64,000 nt of DNA, taken from contig JAQZDE010000068.1 in NCBI GenBank assembly GCA_037576195.1, forward strand, positions 211,001 through 275,000, read 5' to 3'. Position numbers and translations under genes: made by a program. The number at the start of each line of letters is the position of its first letter. Positions within the stretch are counted from its first letter, which is position 1. This document shows, piece after piece, positions 31,270 through 43,455 of this stretch. The notes below the pieces were generated by a model. That model saw only the letters and a list, made by a program, of their open reading frames with translations. It was not told the DNA's origin and ran no database searches. This DNA comes from Phytoseiulus persimilis (Eukaryota; Arthropoda; Arachnida; Mesostigmata; Phytoseiidae).

Positions 31270-33870
31270 TTTCGATAACCTCCGGGAATGCCAGTCGCAC
31301 GGGAAACACAGGAAGCCGAGAATTCTCAAAGTGATTTTTGAAGGAATCGGGGGGAACATGAGCGCAGTCGGCCAGTTTTGAACGAAAGCCCGCGGTTGTG
31401 CGCCGCTGGCAAGCCAGAAAGCCCAACCGCTTTGCACATCGCAATAGCCGCATCACAGCTGGCTCGCTCACTCAGTCCGTCCCATCTCTCACTTGGTCAC
31501 TTGCTCAGTCAGGCGTTCAGTCCTTGACTGAATGAGTAATTGTTTCGGTAGCACGAGAGACCACAGCTGCAGCACCGTTGGCAACCGTGGCGATCAATAC
31601 CGAGCGGTGTCAAGACCGCGAGCGTCTGCTGTGGAAATTTCGCGGAGAGAAGATGCGACATAAACGAGTGCGAGCCTACGACACTTTCGGGTGGAGTACG
31701 GGCGGCTGTGGCCACTGTTTCTATCTTCCCTATTCATTTTGACGGAAGGAGTCTTCCATCGACGACCCTGGTTGGCTGGCTGGATGGTCGCTCGGCCGAT
31801 CGATTGCGTGCTTAACCTCCGAAGCTGGCCGTTGTCGCCGGAGACGAACACTTCGAACTTTTGGGAAGCAGTCAAAGGAGTTTCCTGCGGACTCGGATCG
31901 CTGGTGCGGTGCGATAGGCGGCGGACAGCTACCGCAAGGTCGTTTCGCCATGTGAAATGGTCGCCCGAACCTCCATAGTCTATTCGTTGTCTTGCATTGC
32001 TCGCACGCTTGGTTGCCCGAATAATGTCCGTCGGAAACATCAGTTACAGAGTATTTCGAAACCGGACTCGAAAACTTCGGGTGCATTGCTTGATACCGAT
32101 ACTTTCATTCCAGTGAGGGGTGTTCTCTTCCGGTTTGCTGAATACTGCTAAACAATGGCCTCGTTCTCGCGACATGATCCGAGACGTATGTTGCGCGGGA
32201 AGGGTTAACCGCTCTCTCGAGCAAACTGCCAAGACTCGACCGGTCCGCTAGGAGGGCCGAGCGATCATGAAGGGGAACGTGATGTTAGCCTCGGTCACCC
32301 CTCACTGTTCGAAGCGATATGAATGCGTGCGCCAAGGTGTCAGCAATCACTCCGCCGAGAAAGTCGAGTGCTCCGATTCACTCGCTCCGTGAACCGTAAT
32401 CTGACGTCCTCCTACCACTGATGATGGTGTCTCTGGGATTCGAGTTCTTCTTATAGTTTTGAGATTGTTCCAAATGAAACAAATAGCCAATCATCGAGTC
32501 ATGGTTTCGACAGTTAACTCTGAACTCTGAGCCGAGCTCAGAGCTCGGGTCTCACAGGGACGGAGGCAAGACCTAAACCTCGGCGCATTCTGGAAGCGCC
32601 CGTTGAGTCAGAGGAACACGAACCATCTTTCAAGCTCGGATATGAATTCTCAATGATCTTCCAAAACTCGACCCCATCAATTGGAACGCCTCGCCAAAGC
32701 GCCGCTAACGATATTCAATGACTCGTTATCCAGATGAGATAGCTAACATTCGTCGACAAACAGAATAAACCAAAGACATCTGTGACCCGAATCTCACTCC
32801 CTGACAACAAGCCCGTCAACACCATCACCAGATCTGGCAACGGTTGAAGGATTGACAGCACGAGGCAAATCTTCTTCCTCGGCCACCGCTCGTTATCTCT
32901 ATCTCTTTAGTCTTTCAGTATCCGTTTCATCCTACTGAACAAGAAAACACCGCGGAAGGTGAGGAGGAGGTCGTCACTAGAGAACGCAACTGCAATCTCT
33001 GCCCGGGAGCGCGTGCGCCCGCACAACGATTCGGCAAAGATCCATCGATATTACTCTTGGCAACAATACTCGAGGAGTCATCAAAATAGGATCGATTCCA
33101 ACTGAATGGTCTCGCTCTGTCGCCTGAACACCGTATGTGGATCACGGTATAGAGCCCATGAACAGTAAGCCACCGCTGCCGAGTGAAGTCTCTCGCTCCA
33201 AAGCATCGCACGATTTAGGCTCTCGGGAGCTCACGCGCGAACACACGTGGCTTGGCCCGCGTAGCCTGTTTGTAACAATCATCGTTTAATTACTCATCGC
33301 TCGTTTCAGACAGACTGCGAGACACCCCGAATTCAATCAAACGCCATTTCCAAAACAAAATGTACTGAACGTGTGTTTGCTTCACGCGCCGTTATCGGCA
33401 CTAGTGGACCGGACACGTTCCATTCATTTCGCGTGCAATCATCAGCTGAGACCGCAGCCGGAATCGGTTTCGTAGCGGTTGCTGCTCATGAGTGATTGTG
33501 CCACAGACACTTGACCAAACAAATTATGAGCAGAGCGCACGTTCACAAGTACAAATACTGCGCTCGAGTTGTCAAGTGGACGCCTTCATCGGACGATCAT
33601 CAACGCGATCGCGAACAGAAAGACAAACGGGCGAGCCCGCAGGTAGGCGGCTGGGCGGGCACGCTTGTTTAAAACATTGACTTTATTGGATTGCGAGTAG
33701 GGCAGAGGCGCGAAACATACACGCGCACGTTTCCGTCGAACGTGACGATATTCAGAATGGGCCATAATCATTCGAGGATCAGGTCGAAACAAAATGCCAC
33801 TTTTCTGAATTGGTTTGCTACACGTCCGCAACGTCGCCGCCGCATTCGCCCCAGGATGTCATCTTCGGCG
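31270..33870. other. No supported gene
   Basis: Frames are short; 32.2-32.9 kb has essentially none of useful length. A 7-bp inverted repeat (CCGAGCT-CAG-AGCTCGG) lies at 32532-32548. GTAGGC at 33642 with a weak acceptor about 65 bp on is not convincing. Confidence 0.55.
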
Positions 33871-33906
33871 TCGTCGTTGACTTCGTCGTTGACTTCGTCG
33901 TTGCCG
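33871..33906. repeat. 12-bp tandem repeat, nearly three copies
   Basis: The unit TCGTCGTTGACT is repeated twice exactly, then a third copy diverges in its last two bases. In the minus-strand frame it would encode a repeated Asn-Asp-Glu-Val unit; the frame has no other support. Confidence 0.85.
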
Positions 33907-36900
33907 TTAGCTCCAACGAATTCATAGTCCAGAAGATTCAGAGCTGATGGAACATCCGGCCAGCTAGATCGGAAGAGAGAATAGCAACGCGGAAACGTCG
34001 TCTTGCTTAACGCAGAAAACGCGCACTTTCTCCCCGCCGGGCAGGAATCCAGATGATTGTGTGGTGGTACAATGGTCCAGGGCGTCGGGTTCTCACTGGC
34101 GGCGGCAGCGAGCGAGACCCCAGACGAAGACGAAGTTTCCTCTTCCCGAAAGCTCACCAGGAGAGTATCGCGAGTGGTTAAGGGGCTCCCAGTGGACGTT
34201 GTTCAGCCAATGAGTCCATCCGGACGGGACGAGATTCGATGAACAGTTTAATAGACGAACTGAGATGAGACCGAATGGGCGAACCAACGACGGTGAATAT
34301 TTCGCCGGGCGAACGCGTCTGAACAAAAATTGTGACGGACATTTGGCACGCGTCCTTCACTCCACCTCGGAAGGACTTTCGAAGACAACGGCGACGACGA
34401 TGGTAACGACGTGAGCGGTAACTGACGCTGCAACGACACCGACATTAGCGCGCATTCAAGTACGCTGCGTAGGAAACGAGCGAGCAGTTCTTCCTGACTC
34501 TTTTTTAGTAAAACTAAGATCGCGTTCACAAAATCAATGCGTCACTTCGCCGCCTTGGTCACGGGCCCCACAAAAAGACCATCGGCCTCGCTGGGCAAAC
34601 AGCCGTGGATTTTTCGGAAAACCGACTGGAACGTATGGCCGGACCTGGATGGAGAACAACTTGGCTGCCACTCCTGATTCCAAACTCGGATTCCACTCCT
34701 CGAGCAGTGGGGGAAGTGATGGTCTCTAGCTCGGGAAGCGCGATCGAGCACCTGCAAGCAAAAAGCGATGAAGTCCTGAAGCGGCACCGATGACTTCGCT
34801 TGGAGAGTAGACACCGAATCCGAAGATATGGCAGATGACCCTGAAACCGGTCCGATTCTCCCCAGATCTTGTAGATGAGGATGATTGCTCGTATACCTAA
34901 CCCAAGCCTATCTTGAAAATGACGCGATTCGACGAGACATGTCGATGTGGGTTCGGATGTCTGATAGAAATTCCTCCGTGCTCTCCAATAGAAGGTCAGA
35001 CCCGTCCATAGGAGGGAACGGAGTGTGTGTTTCAACTCTCAACTCGTGCTCTAAGGTACTGTCCGCTCGAAATAGAAAGATATTCTCTCCAGGACTTTGA
35101 TAAGAGGAGATTTCCTATCGCCACCTATTTGAATGAGTTAGAGGAATTGTGCTGCTGAGGCAAATGATAGGGAACACTTCTGGATGATTGGGCATATCGG
35201 CAATCGTAAAGGCGACCATCGGTCCGTTTGCAGGCTTTCCGTGATGATCTGAAGCTCTTGAGTCGTGAGCGGTCGAACGAGGGACTAGGGAACGGACTCC
35301 AGAAACGAACCTCAGTCGGACGCAATTTGCGCGGATGAGCCTGCGGGAACGCATCATATCAGGAAGAAGAACCACGAGTTGGCTTGGGTGGTTCAGGTCG
35401 CAGAGTCTGCAGGAGAGCGCTCCAGAGGTCATACCGCGAAACAACGAATTAACCGAGAAGAGAACACGAAGGGAACTTCCGACGGCGCTCCTCTAATTGA
35501 CAACGATGCTGCCCTTCGCCCCGGAAGCGAAAACCGAGCCGATAGGTGCCAAACAGAAAGAGCTCCTTCCTCGTTTTGAATCACTTCGAAAACTGCTCGC
35601 TGGCGAGATGTTCGCTAACCGGTGGACATCGTAACCGTGTAGATTTCTTCCCGATCGGCGAGCGAAGAAGTGTCAGTAAACTGACGCTGTGTTCAACCCG
35701 AGAGCTCGAAGGCGCGGAGGTTAGCCGCCGGGAGAGCGGCTGCTTCCGGTGTTTCCATAATCGTGCGGTCTGGTGGTCAGTGAGAGCGGACAAATAAGCT
35801 GCCGGCGCCCCGCTTCATTCAGGTGGATGGGAGGAACTCTGACCGTCTTGTCCAGGGAACGCTTGTGCAATGGCCTCCTTCAGGGTCCTTGAATGATTCA
35901 TAGAAGAATAATGGCGCATGGAGTTTCTCCTTGAAATCGTTCCTTTGATCAAGGCGACGCTCCCAGCACAAATGTCTTGATTCCACCGATGGGAGAGGGG
36001 ATTTCCCGGCAGGTAAATTCCTTCGGATGCTTCCTTCGAAAATTCTGACGTCTCCATCAATTGACTCCATAGTGAGGCTTTCCTCCGTCGTCCAGCACCC
36101 TCATTGTCCTTCCGTCTGTGATTCCCGACGAACTCTCCTTCCTATTGGATCGCTGCCCCGCCGCCGTTAATCACGCGTGGATCGTAAACGACTCATAAAA
36201 CCCGGGTATTCGCTGCCGTAACTCTTTCAATATCTTCATCGTCTCTGATGTCGGTTTTCAGCAGTTATTTCAGTGTGTCGAACAGGCAGACATCACACCG
36301 GTAGACAGACGAGCGAGCTGACATCAGAAACGCATGAAGCATTTGTTGAATTCCGACGGGCGGCGGGCGGGCGATCGATCGATCCAGGGACGTTGATGTT
36401 CGATTTGCATAATGTTCTCAAGGCGGCGGCGGCGGCGCTACCGCCGTTGTTAACATCGCGGAACGCTCATGGCCTGATTGTCAACGTGTAAGGCTAATTG
36501 CTCGAGGAACGAGTCAATAACGCCGGATTCCGTGTCCCCGATCGATCCGGGTGGCGATTCGAGGAACAGATTTTCGTGTGGCACCCGAGTGTCCGACGCG
36601 TTTTGAGAACTTCGTCTCGTCACCGTTATTCATCTCGACCACAAACGGAAATAACTTCCGATTCGAGCCTTCTCTCTTAGCGGTGAGCTGTCCTGCTCCC
36701 GCGCTTCATGACCGCTAGAATCGACGGTGATGATGATGATGGCGGCAGTAGTCGTTGCTCGGTATTGCCATCTGTGGTTCATTCTCGGAGACGTAGACGA
36801 CGACGAAGTGAAAGCTGAACGACGAAGAATCATGAAGGAACAAGATGCGCCCGTTAAACTTGCGGCTTAACAGGAAGAAGAGACCGAGAGAGGGCAAACT

Positions 36901-39781
36901 AGACGAGAATTCGGACGCAGTCAAATGTCACGAGCGACGCTGTGCGACGTCCGCTCCCCCACGCATGGACGCAAATACTTCCTTTTACTCCTTCTCCCAT
37001 CTTCCAACAATGCGACAGTGCGGCGACAAAAGACTTTGGGGAAGACAATCCAATGCGATGGTCGGATAGATCCAACATCGGATGAATCGATTCCACTCGA
37101 TCGGTTCCGCCGATCTTTGACCGGCAGAGATATCGTTTATTCAATGAGTTGCCGTCGCAGAGAACATTCCTCAGAAAAACTCGGATTTTCAAGAATTCGT
37201 TCCTCCCGGAACAATCACGAATTCTCAAGGAGCCTTCGCGATTCATGTAGCAAGAAGCCCTCCTGTTGGAATATGAGCATATTCTGGCCCCGTGTGGTTT
37301 GCTCTTGAGTCTGCTTCCGTTCGCTGCTGCCACCGCCGGGCCGTTTTGACGTCGACGTCATCACGACTGTGTCGATGCTACGGCTGTTCGGCCAAGGCTT
37401 TGTTTTCACCCTTTGCGTGGCAGCCGATCTACGATTGTGATAGAACCGCCCAGAAGTCGCCTCTACTATGCCGTCCGCGAAACTTCTGAAGCTTCGGCGC
37501 CAATCCGCGAGATCGACCGGCCGTCAAATGATTCCGAGTCCTGCTCGGATATCGGAACCGAGTTCGCAGAAGAATCTCAACGTCACCCAATTACTGCGGC
37601 GCGCTATGCTCAGGAACTTCGAGGTAGGAGGAAACCTTTCCATACGAGCGAAGAGGCCGCCGCCGCCGATGAACTGCTGGCTCACCCACCGGTCCGGATC
37701 GACGAACGGAGTCAGCAACGATGAGTTCGTTGGTCGACTCTCTTGTGCTTGAAAAAGATCTTATTCCTCTCGTCCGTTTCCCCAGCTCGGCTCTTCGTGG
37801 TTGTCGTCGTTGGCGCCGACGTCGACTGTTCTTTCTCTATTCCGTCCGTCTTCTCGGAGAAAATTCGGTTTCGGTTCACAGCTTGTCGTAGTTTCTCAGC
37901 TCGCTGTTCGTCCGCTCGCGTCTCCTTGCGGTTCAGTTTAGTTCGGATCAAATCAGCGAAACATGGCGCCGCTCAGAGCGAGTTGGCCCGCTCCCTCTTC
38001 GAAGTTCTCTGTTTTCGTAACGCGCCCACTGTGATGTGACAGATATTCGTCGATTCTATGGAGATATAGCAAGCGATTACGGCAAAACATCGCGAAGCGA
38101 TCGCGGCGGTTGTCGATGTCCGTTGACTGGTGTCTTGGAGGGTGCGATCAATCAATCTATCGATCGGCCGTCTGAAGGGGGAGCGTCCAGCCGAAAGATC
38201 CCTCCATCCGGCCTTCGATAGATCAGCAAACACGCAGAGACCGGCAGGGTCAGCCGATGGGACAAATTCTGTTCACTCCGATTTCGGTATTCAACGCGCG
38301 GCTGTCTCCGAGTTCGACTCACTCTTCAAGAGGCGCTTTCGATACGATTTCCTGATGGCGGCGGCAGCGTTGAAGGCCCGCTACGAAAACCTGTTCCCAT
38401 TCAACGATTCCCGCGTTTTATTCACGTGGTGAATGACCATGTGATGGTCTCATTTCATTTATTTTGTTGTTTCAGTGTATCTTCCTCTCTTTCTTCTGGC
38501 ATCATCTGATGGGGCCTTGCTCACACGTTTTTCTTTCTGTTTTTTTTCGCTGTTCTTCCCCTCCACCTGTCGCCGTGGACCCAGCCAAAACTCGCGGCTA
38601 CCGAACCGGCTACCTCCGACAGAGGGCGTGTCTGGAGTTTCCGCTCGAATTTGTGGCAAACTCCGAGTGCTGATCCCCGTCGGAGCTGGAGAACTCCGTT
38701 AATTAACCGCTTGTAAGTAGTGTGTTTGTTTTTATGTTATTCGAAAACAGGCAATATAGTAGCGCTCGGCTGTGTACGTTTCTTACGCAAATGCTGTGGG
38801 GAAATGCGAATCGGTTCCTCCTTCCGCTGGAGATTTTGAGAACCTGAGGCGCAGCGATTCGAACGAACTCACTGCAGTGCATTGTTTTTCTTCCGTAATT
38901 CTGGCTCAGTCTCGATGTTGTTTCAGTCGCTGACTTTCCAGCAGCCACAGCTTTAACAATGGCCGACCGCCGCAGCCACTGACATCGGTGATTGTGATGA
39001 ATATGACGATGAATGCGAAACGAATGGTTAACGGATCATGGAATTCCGGGCTTGTCAAACGGATACTGCCGCTGCTGGCTTGGTCTATCGGTCGGTGAGC
39101 CGGTTCGCGGTTCACGCTAGTCGAGCAAGCGGTCGTGAGCGAACGTCCACAAAACAATCTAATCGCTGGTCGCCCGCCGGCTCCCCGGCTGCGATTCCCG
39201 CTATGACAGACGATGAAAGAAGCTTTTCGAACGAGAAACCGCCCGCTTGCCCATCCTCCTTGAACGAACGAACGTCCACTTGTCGCTTGACTAGCCAGAT
39301 CCCTCGCTGGACGATGGCTCACTGGATGACACTCGATGTGATGCATTCCTTATGCAGCCTTTTCATCCACGTCACAGTCCTTCATTTCATCGACCATGAC
39401 CTCCGCACACCCCGAACAAGAATTTTACTCGGATTCCCGTTGAACCGACGATACCGTTTCCTTCAACTGTCACCTACAGCCCAGTAAGGTTTGAGGAGAG
39501 TTCGATTCGGGATAATGAACACTCGAGCTCGTTAGTCCGTTAGGGCACAATCGGGATCAGCCCTCGGCCGGGCTAAAGACCCAAGCCCACCGCCCGCAAT
39601 GGGATTTGCGAGGCGATAGGGAGTGTTACTGAAGCAATACCGAAAGGTGAATCCGGGACACTCCTGAGGGCTGGCTGAGAGGTTCAGCCGAAAACAGAGC
39701 CCTCGGCCGGGGAATCGGAGTTTTGGAAATACTCTTTCACTAGGGCTGTACTTGATCTCGCAGCTCGCTCTCCAGCTCCTT
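33907..39781. other. Nearly 6 kb with no supported gene
   Basis: Only short overlapping frames occur. Isolated signals include a GTAAGT at 38711 (no acceptor at a suitable distance other than one about 165 bp away), (GCG)n at 36424-36436, a GATC-repeat palindrome at about 36373-36384 and a CRE-like palindrome at 37346-37359. Two copies of AGCCCTCGGCCGGG lie at 39559-39572 and 39698-39711. Confidence 0.55.
37346..37359. promoter_or_regulatory. 14-bp palindrome with CRE-like half sites
   Basis: TGACGTCGACGTCA is a perfect palindrome built of two TGACGTC half sites in opposite orientation. CREB/ATF-type bZIP proteins bind TGACGTCA, and the 2-bp-expanded arrangement here is related to that but not identical. 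No gene start is seen nearby. Confidence 0.4.
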
Positions 39782-39979
39782 ATGCGGAAACCTGTGAAAA
39801 GAGAGCTTGATTTACCTGAGTTTTCATCGGAGGGAAACCGCCTAGAACGGCGACTGGAAGAATGTCCCTCGCGCTCTTTCATCATCGTATCAGTTTGCGG
39901 TAGCGTGCTAGGGTTGAGAATAAAAATGAACGCTGTAATTGACAGCGCATTTCTGAGTTATTGCGACAGTCTCCTATAA
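39782..39979 (+). CDS. Candidate 65-aa frame with one hydrophobic segment
   Basis: The frame starts at ATG 39782, with an N-terminal charged half (Lys/Arg/Glu-rich), a hydrophobic segment at about residues 34-48 (Phe/Ile/Val-rich with Cys and Gly) and a short tail with a second Cys. The stop TAA (39977-39979) lies inside the TATAAATAG element at 39975-39983, so this frame and a plus-strand promoter would abut. No family is recognised. A minus-strand frame of 117 codons overlaps. Confidence 0.15.
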   Translation: MRKPVKRELDLPEFSSEGNRLERRLEECPSRSFIIVSVCGSVLGLRIKMNAVIDSAFLSYCDSLL

Positions 39980-39983
39980 ATAG
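39975..39983 (+). promoter_or_regulatory. Strong TATA box (TATAAATAG)
   Basis: An exact match to the extended TATA consensus. Read on the minus strand it is TATTTATAG-like, so either orientation is possible. No clearly supported gene begins within 300 bp on the plus strand; the nearest plus candidate starts at 41833. Confidence 0.35.
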
Positions 39984-41832
39984 TAACCTTGGCACAGCCG
40001 TTTGCCACGTAGTGAGCGCCCGTGGTAGCGGATCCCTCCGAGCTGACTGGCAGCATGCAAGCCAGTAAACCAACCCCTGACCTGGGGCCGCGTTACGTTT
40101 TCCGCGATCGTTAGCTGCGCGCGCGCGCAGCTTGCGACCCGATCTCCGTGCCTCGAATAAATTACTCCACACTGAGTACGGTATTCACTGGACCGACCGA
40201 CCGATCGTGGGCTCTGCGGACTGCTCCTGTTTTCGCCCCACTCTAAGTTCTGTTCCCCAGGACGGCTGGCAGCGGGTTCGACAGGGCTCGTTGTGGATCG
40301 CTCGGTCGCGGCTCGGTCGTCAAACAGGCTGGCCTGGTCCGGCGGTCGGGTTGACGATACCTCACTTTGACCATAAAGACCTGAACAGCAGTTGACCAAC
40401 GAAAAGTGGTGATTGCAGATTCACAGCTCCGGAAATGCCGCCTTCGACGTTTCGTAGCTCGTTCTCGGTATCCAAATCGCGATAGCGACTGTGGTGACGA
40501 GATAAAAATTGGCGGTAGGTACTCTCAACCGCATGGCTTGATTTACACTCCGAGCTAGTTCGAGGCTCAGATGGTATCAATGCGGGATCTCGGTAGTCGA
40601 CTGGAATGCAAACATTTCCGTTTTACGGTCACGCCGTCCATGGCGACTCCCAAGAGAACTGAACAGCGCTCACAGCAGATGGATCCGGTCACTTGGGACG
40701 GCACAGCAGTTTCGTAGACGATTCAGCCGAATTGACGGTGAATCCTGGGTTATCAGGTCTTGCATCCGGCGAAACACGGAAAATTCGGAAACTTCTCTGA
40801 CTTGGATGACGATCCGAGTGCAAACTCTCGGGAGCTTTGATACGGTGATGAGCGACTTTGTACTGGAAGAAGAAATGAAGTGAATGAGTGGAAACAAACG
40901 CTCTGGACGTTTCAGAATGTCTCCTTTTTGACTTATGCGATGCGAAGGTCACGGCATTGACGGTGGGGCTGTCAGTTGGACGCGCGACGTCATCCGCGTT
41001 CAACGCAATGTTTCAATGGGTTTCAACCTTTTGACGGAAGGCGAGAATTTTTCTTGAGCGGCTTGCCCAACGCTCGGGTACGACTACCGACGCGTTTCAC
41101 CATGTTGGAACAACATCTCACGTGTTAAGTTGTAGCTCAACGAATAAATGATTCCCTACAGCATTCCCGTTGATCGGACCAAGTGTTCTTGGACAGGGTC
41201 AAGGGTCGAGCGGAAACTCAAGGATTCGAGGCGGAATCAATGAAAATGAGCTTTTGCTGACAAACCGCCAAAGAAGTTGAATGGTTTCCTCACGAGCGGT
41301 GCGTCAGGAGGGTTCTCCCACTGCAGCTGACAGATCCGAATTCATCGCATGAGAATCGGTAGTTGAGTAGCCTTAAGAACCAGTTCAGTCGGATTCCCTC
41401 GAAGAGACTTTGCAAATCGAAGCTCACCGCGAGAATGACACTCAGCAAACAGGATGACCGGAATAGATCGTTTTCCACGCTCGTGTGACATCGCCTCGTC
41501 GACTCTGTTACCGTGTTGGCTTTGCGCAGTGCTGGGCTACTTCCGCCTCTATTGTGAAGTGGAATCGCGAAAGATCACTGTCTCTTCCACCCTTCGGTTC
41601 GGCGTTCCCAGAAAGCGGCAAGGGTTTGCAGTGCAAGGCTGTGCGAAGATTTTCTTTTGTTTCCTCGCCTCAATCTCCTCCCGTTCTTCCTTCGGATTCT
41701 AGGTCGAGGAGGAGGAGGAGGTGGTTCAATAGGTGACCTCGACCGCTGGAAGTTTCCCGAATAAAATCGCGCGTTAAATTTGGAATTCATCTGTTATCGA
41801 ATCGTTATTGACTCCGACCCCGCCATTGGAAA
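39984..41832. other. No supported gene; palindrome and TATA vicinity
   Basis: Contains the 20-bp palindrome at 40113-40132 and a (GACC)3 run at 40191-40204. Frames on both strands are short. Pyrimidine-rich sequence ending CTAG at 41702 could be an acceptor, but the exon it would open is only about 30 nt. Confidence 0.45.
40113..40132. repeat. 20-bp perfect palindrome with alternating GC core
   Basis: Reads AGCTGCGCGCGCGCGCAGCT on both strands with no spacer. The 12-base alternating GC core is a classic Z-DNA-prone sequence, and the whole can extrude as a small cruciform. It lies about 130 bp downstream of the strong TATA box. Confidence 0.9.
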
Positions 41833-42077
41833 ATGTTTTTCTTGTTGTTCGTGCTTTCCAGCCAGCATCCAGACGGAGAGATCTTTCTTGGACAGGAAAT
41901 CGGGAATCAAAAATATAAACATGTGTACTGCGTCACCGATCGATGTCGAGAAACTTCTATTGGCCAACCTGTGGATCGTACAGATTGTTTAGCTATCGAT
42001 CCGGGAGCTCATGTATGTGTGAACATCGGGAAGAAATGAGCGCGTTCCTTTCATTTTTTCTGCAGATGATGAGCTAG
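41833..42077 (+). CDS. Candidate small secreted cysteine-containing protein
   Basis: ATG 41833 (A at -3) starts a frame with a very short hydrophobic leader (about 8 residues, Phe/Leu-rich), then His-Pro-Asp-Gly and a soluble region with Cys-x4-Cys, a third Cys 14 residues on and, if unspliced, a fourth after 9 more. A CAT|GTATGT donor (exon end 42012) and a superb acceptor (TTTTTTCTGCAG, exon start 42066) give a 53-bp intron and a 63-aa product ending four codons later. Unspliced it is 68 aa to TGA 42037-42039. The Cys spacing loosely recalls the middle of single-domain von Willebrand C-type secreted proteins of arthropods, but the terminal Cys pair is absent. The CTTTCCAG at 41854-41861 could instead be an acceptor with the true leader on an upstream exon. 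Confidence 0.3.
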
Positions 42078-42372
42078 GTCGTTCTTGGCGTTGTTTTCCG
42101 GCGTCATACTCAAACTCGCTCTTTGCCGCGACCAACCCACCAACCGCTTTGAAATCACACCATTGCCGGTTCCACTGCTCAGCAACTGTTACCTGATAAA
42201 CAACGCTGCCACCGACCACGACGACGGGGTTTTTGGCGGTTGAAGGCCTCCGAAATATCTGCTGAAATAAAGCGACATGTCGGATGCAGCCCGTGGCTTC
42301 GGATGCGGCCACGGTCGTCGTCGTTGCCGCTGCCGCCGCCTCCATTGAGGTAATCACCACCAGGAGCATCAT
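41989..42372 (-). CDS. Alternative minus-strand candidate, 127 aa with signal-like leader
   Basis: This minus-strand frame starts with tandem ATGs (42372-42367). Its hydrophobic N-terminus (Leu/Val/Ile) leads into an Ala run with a possible cleavage site, so a signal peptide is plausible. The body contains a Val-rich strand (about residues 54-66), then an aromatic Trp-containing segment, three Cys overall and a Ser run. It overlaps the 3' end of the plus-strand 41833 candidate and is partly read from GCC repeats. A further plus-strand alternative (ATG 42284, GTGAAG donor at 42464, strong CCCCTCACAG acceptor at 42577, stop 42724) also lies here. At most one is likely real. Confidence 0.17.
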   Translation of the reverse strand: MMLLVVITSMEAAAAATTTTVAASEATGCIRHVALFQQIFRRPSTAKNPVVVVGGSVVYQVTVAEQWNRQWCDFKAVGGLVAAKSEFEYDAGKQRQERPSSSSAEKMKGTRSFLPDVHTYMSSRIDS

Positions 42373-42724
42373 ACATTCGACGCGATCTCGGGGCTTGCAG
42401 GATCAGAACAATGGTGGCGTTCGGACATACTGTGGTAGATCTTCGATGGGTACCCCGATGACGGTGAAGGCACCTTGCTAGGCGCCCGCGAAAGGGGTCA
42501 CCGGAACTGGAGCTCACCCGTGACATCTCGACCGATGGATTTCGTTCCCTTATTTCGCTCCCGCTTTCCCCTCACAGCGTTGTGCGAAGCAAAGCGAATA
42601 TGACGCCGAAGGCAAGATGTTGGCGCCGCACTGCGGTGAAGAATCCAACTCAGAGGGTCTTTCTACGGCAGTGCCGCAGATGCTACGGAACCACAGTCGT
42701 GTTCGAACGTTTCCACTCGGTTAA

Positions 42725-43455
42725 GAGAATGAGACAGAGCAATTTTTTCTTCTCGACGCTCGCTGCCTCGCCTGCCCGCTCGTCCTGTCGAAGAGGTCGA
42801 CGATCGTTCCCAGTTGAACCTGGCCGCAAGGCCTACGGCGATGTTTCTGCCTCTCCATAAACATCCTGTTCGAATGGACTCCCTCCGTTTGGAAGGGAGG
42901 GAGGAACAGCGGCCTTAGACCAGACCTGGTTTATTCTTCGAGTTGTTAAGAGAGGAATCGATCAATACACGCTCTCAAAAATCTCAACAGATCGGCTCAC
43001 CCGGTTATCGAGCACTCTGAGAGCTTGTTGTCAACAGCACTCGACAGACAAATTGGCGGACGAGTGGATCAAGGAGGAAGTATCGGAGCCGCAGAAGAAT
43101 CTCATTGCGTTCGCTCGTCATTAAAGCTATCGGTCCCGATTTTTTGAGTTTTGATTCCGACGAGGGAACGATTTCGAGTCAACGAGCTCGTTTCCTCCAT
43201 ACTCTGTAACCGAAGCCCGACGAGCGTTGGAACCGGAACCTTTCTGGGGAAATAGGACCAGCGCAAGGAGACGGCCGGCACTAATCCCGAGTCCTTCCTG
43301 GATTTCCAGTGTTAAGCCCAGACCTCGTACGCTCGTTGCCCGCGGAAAAAATGACTCCGCAGGAAGTTCTTAGGATCCTTGTCTATCGGCGTCAGGTCTC
43401 CGCCGTCCCTGCGTGCGCGTCGACTTATGCTCGTAGCTCTCCTTCTCCTACACAG
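42725..43455. other. No separately supported gene; upstream acceptor
   Basis: A GATTTCCAG acceptor at 43309 opens a short plus frame with an ATG at 43351, which reads into the acceptor at 43455. The only donor between them is a weak GTCTCC at 43396 (60-bp gap). It may be a 5' exon of the following candidate. Confidence 0.35.
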
